Shown here: piece by piece, positions 31,573 through 35,579 of the stretch
Layout of the letters: every line of letters begins with the position of its first letter
How positions within the stretch are numbered: position 1 is the first letter of the stretch
From: Massilia niastensis DSM 21313
GTDB taxonomy: Bacteria; Pseudomonadota; Gammaproteobacteria; Burkholderiales; Burkholderiaceae_D
DNA: 35,579 nucleotides
Assembly (NCBI RefSeq): GCF_000382345.1
Contig: NZ_KB908130.1
Location: 1-35,579, forward strand
Direction of reading: 5' to 3'
The notes under the pieces: model-generated
What the model saw: only the letters and a program-made list of their open reading frames with translations
Databases searched by the model: none
What the model was told of the DNA's origin: nothing
Made by a program: the position numbers and the translations under genes

Positions 31573-32439
31573 TCAGCGGGCGATGTCGCCAAAGCGTCCG
31601 CTGTTGAAATCGGTGATGGCCTGGACGATCTCGTCCTGGGTATTCATGACGAAGGGGCCATGGCCCACGATCGGTTCGTCGATCGGTTCGCCGCTCAGCA
31701 GCAGCAGGACGGCGTCCTCGTCGGCTTCGAGCGCCAGCCCGCTGCCTTGGGGATCCAGCAACACCATCTGCGCCTCGCGGGCGAGCGTCTGGCCGTCCAC
31801 CCTGACCGCCCCGTGCAGCACCACGATGGCCGTGTTCCAGCCGGCGTTGGCGGGCAGCTCGACCCTGGCGCCGGCGTCCAGGCGCAGGTCCCAGACGTTC
31901 ATCGGCGAAAACGTGCGCGCCGGCCCGGCATGGCCGGCGTAAGCGCCGGCGATGACGCGCACCGTCCCCACGCCGCCAGGCAGGGGCACGGCGGGAATGG
32001 CATCGCTCAGGATCGCCTGGTAGCCCGATGGGGACATCTTGTCCCTGGCCGGCAGGTTGACCCACAGCTGCACCATGTCCAGCGTGCCGCCCGAGCGCGT
32101 GAAGGATTCCGAATGGAACTCTTCATGCAGGATGCCCGAGGCGGCCGTCATCCATTGCACGTCACCGGGACCGATCACGCCGCTGCGGCCGGTCGAGTCG
32201 CGGTGGGCGACTTCCCCCTTGTAGACGATGGTGACGGTCTCGAAGCCGCGGTGCGGATGCTGTCCGACCCCGCGCTGTCCATTGGCTGGCAGGAATTCCG
32301 CAGGTCCGGCCCGGTCCAGCAGCAGGAAGGGACTGAGGGTCTTGCCATGGCTCTGGTACGAGAACAGCGAACGCACCGGAAATCCGTCGCCGACCCAGTG
32401 CGGGCGGGGAGCGCTATAGACACCAATGACCTTCTTCAT
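31573..32439 (-). CDS. Pirin family protein
   Basis: The 288-residue bicupin has the N-terminal pirin domain with metal ligands in VGQHPHRGFETVTIVYKGE and in HRDSTG ... ILHEEFHSE, and a C-terminal pirin_C domain (LLLLSGEPIDEPIVGHGPFV, then MNTQDEIVQA). Bacterial pirins include quercetin 2,3-dioxygenases and redox-responsive regulators; iron is the usual metal. The ATG at 32439 is preceded by GGAGAAG. The gene leads a - strand run with two isochorismatase-fold hydrolases and diverges from a LysR regulator. This pattern is common in stress- or aromatic-compound-responsive loci. The actual substrate is not deducible. Confidence 0.93.
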   Translation of the reverse strand: MKKVIGVYSAPRPHWVGDGFPVRSLFSYQSHGKTLSPFLLLDRAGPAEFLPANGQRGVGQHPHRGFETVTIVYKGEVAHRDSTGRSGVIGPGDVQWMTAASGILHEEFHSESFTRSGGTLDMVQLWVNLPARDKMSPSGYQAILSDAIPAVPLPGGVGTVRVIAGAYAGHAGPARTFSPMNVWDLRLDAGARVELPANAGWNTAIVVLHGAVRVDGQTLAREAQMVLLDPQGSGLALEADEDAVLLLLSGEPIDEPIVGHGPFVMNTQDEIVQAITDFNSGRFGDIAR

Positions 32440-32541
32440 GACTTCTCCAAAGCAGTGGGCGTGGAGACAGTATGGATACAGGACACTGAGCCCGGTAGGC
32501 GTATTATTTGACGTCAGAGTCCTATTTCGTGAACGATCTCG
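32440..32541. promoter_or_regulatory. Divergent pirin/LysR control region
   Basis: The 102 bp between the pirin gene (-) and the LysR gene (+) should hold both promoters and the LysR operator. The AT-richer part is around GTATTATTTGACGTCAGAG (about 32501-32519). It includes TGACGTCA, an 8-bp perfect palindrome that could be the centre of a regulator site. No firm -35/-10 pair was assigned. Confidence 0.45.
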
Positions 32542-33450
32542 ATGCAGCAAGACCTCAACGACCTGTATTACTACGTGCAAGTGGTGGAGCACGGCGGCTT
32601 CGCCCAGGCCGGCCGCGCGCTCGGCATGCCGAAGTCCAAGCTCAGCCGCCGGCTTGCGATGCTGGAGGGGCGCCTGGGCGTGCGCCTGATCCAGCGTTCG
32701 ACCCGCAGCTTCGCGGTGACCGAGCTGGGACAGGCCTATTACGGCCGCTGCAAGGCCATGCTGGTCGAAGCCGAAGCGGCCCAGGCGGTCATCGAATCGA
32801 CCCAGGCCGAGCCCTGCGGCATCGTGCGGCTATCCTGCCCGATCGCCCTGCTGCACGCCCATGTCAGGGGCATGCTGGTGGACTTCGCCCTGCACTACCC
32901 CAGCGTCAGCATCCAGTTGTCGGGCATGAACCGTGCGGTGGATGTGGTGGCCGAAGGGCTGGACGTGGCGATCAGGGTCCGGCCCTTGCCCCTGGATAAC
33001 AGCGACCTGGCGATGCGGGTGCTGGGCTATGCCGCGCAATACCTGGTCGCCAGTCCCATCCTGCTGGAGCGCTACGGCATGCCGCAGTCCCCTGCCGACC
33101 TGCTCGCATGGCCGAGCCTGGGCTTTGGTCCGCCGATGGAAGGACAGGCGTGGACCCTGCTGGGGCCGGAGGGTGCGCAGGCGGTGCAGCACCACACGCC
33201 GCGCTTCGTCACCACCGACATGCTGACCCTGGGGCAGGCGGCCGTTGCCGGGATCGGCGTGGTGCAGCTGCCGGCGATGATGGTGCGCGAGGAACTGGCG
33301 GACGGCCGCCTGGTGAGGGTGCTCCCGGACTGGGCGCCGCGCCGGGAAATCATCCACGCCATTTTTCCATCGCGGCGCGGATTGCTGCCCTCGGTGCGTG
33401 CCCTGATCGATTTCCTGGCCGAGCGGTTCGGACCGATCGAAGAAGACTGA
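32542..33450 (+). CDS. LysR-family regulator divergent from pirin
   Basis: The 302-residue regulator has an N-terminal winged helix (DLYYYVQVVEHGGFAQAGRA, then LGMPKSKLSRRLAMLEGRLG, residues 8-50) and an effector domain (GIVRLSCPIALLHAHVRGML ... MNRAVDVVAEGLDVAIRVRP ... VQLPAMMVREELADGRLVRV). It belongs to the CrgA-like group with PKSKLSRR in the recognition helix. It starts 102 bp from the pirin gene in divergent orientation, the classical LysR layout, so it probably controls pirin and the two hydrolases. The inducer is unknown. Confidence 0.93.
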   Translation: MQQDLNDLYYYVQVVEHGGFAQAGRALGMPKSKLSRRLAMLEGRLGVRLIQRSTRSFAVTELGQAYYGRCKAMLVEAEAAQAVIESTQAEPCGIVRLSCPIALLHAHVRGMLVDFALHYPSVSIQLSGMNRAVDVVAEGLDVAIRVRPLPLDNSDLAMRVLGYAAQYLVASPILLERYGMPQSPADLLAWPSLGFGPPMEGQAWTLLGPEGAQAVQHHTPRFVTTDMLTLGQAAVAGIGVVQLPAMMVREELADGRLVRVLPDWAPRREIIHAIFPSRRGLLPSVRALIDFLAERFGPIEED

Positions 33451-33500
33451 TCGCGTGGCGCATCGCTCGGACCCGGGCGAAATCGCGGATAATTGCCGCC

Positions 33501-33947
33501 ATGTCCATCCGCCCGACTTCCTCCCCCTGCCCGTGCGGCGGTTCCTCGTTCGACAACTGCTGCGGCCCCTACATTTCCGGCACGGCAATACCGCCCACGG
33601 CCGAGGCACTGATGCGTTCGCGCTACACTGCCTTCACGCTGAAGGACGAACCCTACCTGCGCGCCACCTGGCACCCCAGCACCCGGCCCTCGGAGCCGAT
33701 CATCGATGAGAAGGAGCCGATCCGCTGGCTCGGACTCGACATAAAATCTGATTTACGTTTACGTAAACGTAAAGTAGACTTGTCTCACACTCCAGAGTGC
33801 GACACCGTCGAATTCGTCGCCCGCTTCAAGACTGGCGGACGCGCGCACCGGCTGCACGAGCTCAGCCGCTTCGTGCGCGAGCCGGATTCCGACAGCGGCG
33901 CCCTGCGCTGGTTCTACCTGGATGGAAGTTTTCCCGAGAAAAAATAA
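33501..33947 (+). CDS. YchJ-like SEC-C motif protein (UPF0225)
   Basis: The 148-residue protein has a SEC-C type zinc site at its N-terminus (C10-P-C12 ... C20-C21 in PCPCGGSSFDNCCGPYI) and the YchJ body (AEALMRSRYTAFTLKDEPYL, then RATWHPSTRP ... TVEFVARFKTGGRAHRLHEL ... WFYLDGSF). Its function is unknown; SEC-C motifs bind zinc and sometimes ribosome or SecB partners. Residues 84-95 (DLRLRKRKVDLS) are a basic run using TTA, CGT and AAA codons, unlike the rest of this GC-rich gene. They look like an insertion between WLGLDI and the HTPECDTVEF strand. That run is encoded by the palindrome at 33752-33773. The stop lies 24 nt before the methylcrotonyl-CoA carboxylase gene. Confidence 0.9.
   Translation: MSIRPTSSPCPCGGSSFDNCCGPYISGTAIPPTAEALMRSRYTAFTLKDEPYLRATWHPSTRPSEPIIDEKEPIRWLGLDIKSDLRLRKRKVDLSHTPECDTVEFVARFKTGGRAHRLHELSRFVREPDSDSGALRWFYLDGSFPEKK
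33752..33780 (+). promoter_or_regulatory. Perfect 22-bp palindromic operator and promoter inside ychJ, upstream of liuB
   Basis: Bases 33752-33773 are a perfect palindrome built from TTTACG-TTTACG and its inverse TAAACG-TAAA. TTTACG (33752-33757) could serve as -35 with TAGACT (33775-33780) as -10, spaced by 17 bp, placing a start site near 33787. The leucine-catabolism gene liuB starts at 33972. From memory, the MerR-type regulator LiuR of liu operons binds TTTACG/CGTAAA-type palindromes; I could not check this. The site lies in frame within ychJ codons 84-91. Confidence 0.65.
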
Positions 33948-33971
33948 CAGCAGAGACAGCAGAGGACGGCA

Positions 33972-35579
33972 ATGCCCCAGATCGAGAGCAAACTCAACCC
34001 GCGCGGCGAGGATTTCAAGGCCAACGCCGCGGCCATGCAAGCCGTGGTGGACGACCTGCGCGCCAGGGTCGCCCAGATGGCCAGGGGCGGCGGCGACGCC
34101 GCCTGCGCCAGGCACGTCGCACGCGGCAAGCTGCTGCCGCGCGACCGCGTCCAGATGCTGCTCGACCCGGGCACGCCCTTCCTCGAGTTCTCCCAGCTGG
34201 CCGCCTACGCCATGTACGACAATGCCGCCCCGGCGGCCGGCATCATCACCGGCATCGGCCGCGTCGCCGGCCAGGAATGCGTGATCGTCTGTAACGACGC
34301 CACCGTCAAGGGCGGCACCTACTACCCGATGACGGTGAAAAAACACCTGCGCGCCCAGGAGATCGCCGAGCAGAACCGCCTGCCCTGCATTTATCTCGTC
34401 GACTCGGGCGGCGCCAACCTGCCGAACCAGGACGACGTGTTCCCCGACCGCGACCACTTCGGCCGCATCTTCTACAACCAGGCCAATCTCTCGGCCCAGG
34501 GCATCCCGCAGATCGCCGTCGTGATGGGTTCCTGCACCGCGGGCGGCGCCTACGTGCCGGCCATGAGCGACGAATCGATCATCGTCAAGGAACAGGGCAC
34601 CATCTTCCTGGGCGGCCCGCCCCTGGTGAAGGCCGCGACCGGCGAAGTCGTGACCGCCGAGGACCTGGGCGGCGGCGATGTCCACACCCGCCTGTCGGGC
34701 GTGGCCGACCACCTGGCCCAGGACGACCTGCACGCGCTGTCGCTGGCGCGCACCATCGTCTCGAACCTGAACCGGACAAAACCGGTGCAAGGCGCGCTGC
34801 GCGACAGCGTCGAGCCGAAATACGCACCCGAGGAACTGTACGGCGTGATTCCGGTCGATACGAGGAAACCCTTCGATGTGCGCGAAGTGATCGCGCGCGT
34901 GGTCGACGGTAGCGAATTCGACGAATTCAAGGCGCGCTACGGCACCACGCTGGTGTGCGGCTTCGCCCACATCTTCGGCATGAAGGTCGGCATCATCGCC
35001 AACAACGGCATCCTGTTCTCGGAGTCGGCCCTGAAGGGCGCCCACTTCATCGAACTGTGCTGCCAGCGCAAGATCCCGCTGGTCTTCCTGCAGAACATCA
35101 CCGGCTTCATGGTCGGGCGCAAGTACGAAAACGAGGGCATCGCCCGCAACGGCGCCAAGATGGTGACCGCGGTCGCCACCGCCGCGGTGCCGAAGTTCAC
35201 CGTGATCATCGGCGGCTCGTTCGGGGCCGGCAACTACGGCATGTGCGGCCGCGCCTTCTCGCCGCGCTTCCTGTGGATGTGGCCGAACGCGCGCATCTCG
35301 GTGATGGGCGGCGACCAGGCGGCCTCGGTGCTGGCCACGGTCAAGCGCGACGGCATCGAAGCGAAAGGTGGCCAGTGGTCGGCGGACGAGGAAGCCGCCT
35401 TCAGGCAGCCGATCAAGGACCAGTACGAGCACCAGGGCCACCCCTACTATGCGTCGGCGCGCCTGTGGGACGATGGCGTGATCGATCCGGCCGACACCCG
35501 CATGGTGCTGGGCCTGGGACTGTCGGCGGCGCTCAACAGGCCGATCGAAGACACGAAGTTCGGCGTGTTCCGCATGTAA
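33972..35579 (+). CDS. liuB: Methylcrotonyl-CoA carboxylase beta (carboxyltransferase) subunit
   Basis: The 535-residue protein matches the beta subunit of 3-methylcrotonyl-CoA carboxylase. It transfers carboxyl from biotin on the alpha subunit to 3-methylcrotonyl-CoA, giving 3-methylglutaconyl-CoA in leucine degradation. Both crotonase-fold halves are present: the acyl-CoA site YLVDSGGANLPNQDDVFPDR with MGSCTAGGAYVPAMSDE, and the biotin site FLQNITGFMVGRKYE with IGGSFGAGNYGMCGRAFSPR. The C-terminal APTDTRMVLGLGLSAALN-like end reads DPADTRMVLGLGLSAALNRP and the gene stops exactly at the window end. AGAGGA precedes the ATG at 33972. It probably begins an operon continuing beyond the window. 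Propionyl- or geranyl-CoA carboxylase are less likely given the length and YENEGIARNGAKMV. Confidence 0.95.
   Translation: MPQIESKLNPRGEDFKANAAAMQAVVDDLRARVAQMARGGGDAACARHVARGKLLPRDRVQMLLDPGTPFLEFSQLAAYAMYDNAAPAAGIITGIGRVAGQECVIVCNDATVKGGTYYPMTVKKHLRAQEIAEQNRLPCIYLVDSGGANLPNQDDVFPDRDHFGRIFYNQANLSAQGIPQIAVVMGSCTAGGAYVPAMSDESIIVKEQGTIFLGGPPLVKAATGEVVTAEDLGGGDVHTRLSGVADHLAQDDLHALSLARTIVSNLNRTKPVQGALRDSVEPKYAPEELYGVIPVDTRKPFDVREVIARVVDGSEFDEFKARYGTTLVCGFAHIFGMKVGIIANNGILFSESALKGAHFIELCCQRKIPLVFLQNITGFMVGRKYENEGIARNGAKMVTAVATAAVPKFTVIIGGSFGAGNYGMCGRAFSPRFLWMWPNARISVMGGDQAASVLATVKRDGIEAKGGQWSADEEAAFRQPIKDQYEHQGHPYYASARLWDDGVIDPADTRMVLGLGLSAALNRPIEDTKFGVFRM

Noticed and set aside
33759..35441. 560-residue open frame antisense to liuB
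   Set aside because: It is a shadow of the carboxyltransferase gene, with no domain and His/Asp/Val-rich low-complexity text.

Overview
The window is high-GC DNA (roughly two thirds G+C by eye) whose gene content fits a non-sporulating Gram-negative betaproteobacterium. An Oxalobacteraceae (Massilia/Telluria-like) host is my best guess. The evidence is AceK, a liu-type leucine pathway, a large TonB receptor, outer-membrane lipoproteins, and REP-like repeats. No rRNA, tRNA or CRISPR array was seen. Coding is dense; the only gene-free stretch over 300 bases (29822-30133) is almost filled by a MITE-like element.

Region 1 (1-5687, + strand) is acyl-CoA and leucine catabolism. It holds the 3' end of isovaleryl-CoA dehydrogenase, isocitrate dehydrogenase kinase/phosphatase (aceK), an acetyl-CoA acetyltransferase that overlaps aceK, an SDR oxidoreductase, a second acyl-CoA dehydrogenase and a GNAT acetyltransferase. 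The theme returns at the far right edge (33972-35579) with the carboxyltransferase subunit of methylcrotonyl-CoA carboxylase. The two leucine genes are therefore about 34 kb apart.

Region 2 (5763-15145) holds, on the - strand, a secreted YciI-like protein, an S66 L,D-carboxypeptidase with a Tat-like leader, a TonB-dependent receptor and an oligopeptide-binding protein. Divergent from these, on the + strand, are a fused SpmA-SpmB membrane protein and a PBP4-type D-Ala-D-Ala carboxypeptidase. Region 3 (15212-17260) holds a DUF4287/SRPBCC protein and a membrane diguanylate cyclase.

Region 4 (17286-29821) is the most striking part. It is a compact set of genes for degrading and using peptidoglycan: D-Ala-D-Ala dipeptidase with its LysR regulator, an AmiD-like amidase lipoprotein, a BadF/BadG-type amino-sugar kinase (MurK-like), a DigH/YddW-like glycan hydrolase lipoprotein, a NagX/MurT-like membrane protein, an AmpG-like MFS transporter, MurQ etherase and a GntR/UTRA regulator. 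Divergently transcribed are a beta-lactamase-fold hydrolase and a D-amino-acid dehydrogenase. With region 2, this gives a plausible route from cell-wall polymer to sugars and D/L-amino acids: glycan and stem-peptide cleavage, import, MurNAc phosphorylation, ether cleavage to GlcNAc-6-P, and D-Ala oxidation.

Region 5 (29843-33947) starts with the 232-bp element with 28-bp perfect inverted repeats. Next come two tandem isochorismatase-fold hydrolases, a pirin with a divergent LysR regulator, and a YchJ-like SEC-C protein. The ychJ coding sequence contains a perfect 22-bp palindrome that looks like the operator/promoter of the downstream methylcrotonyl-CoA carboxylase gene.
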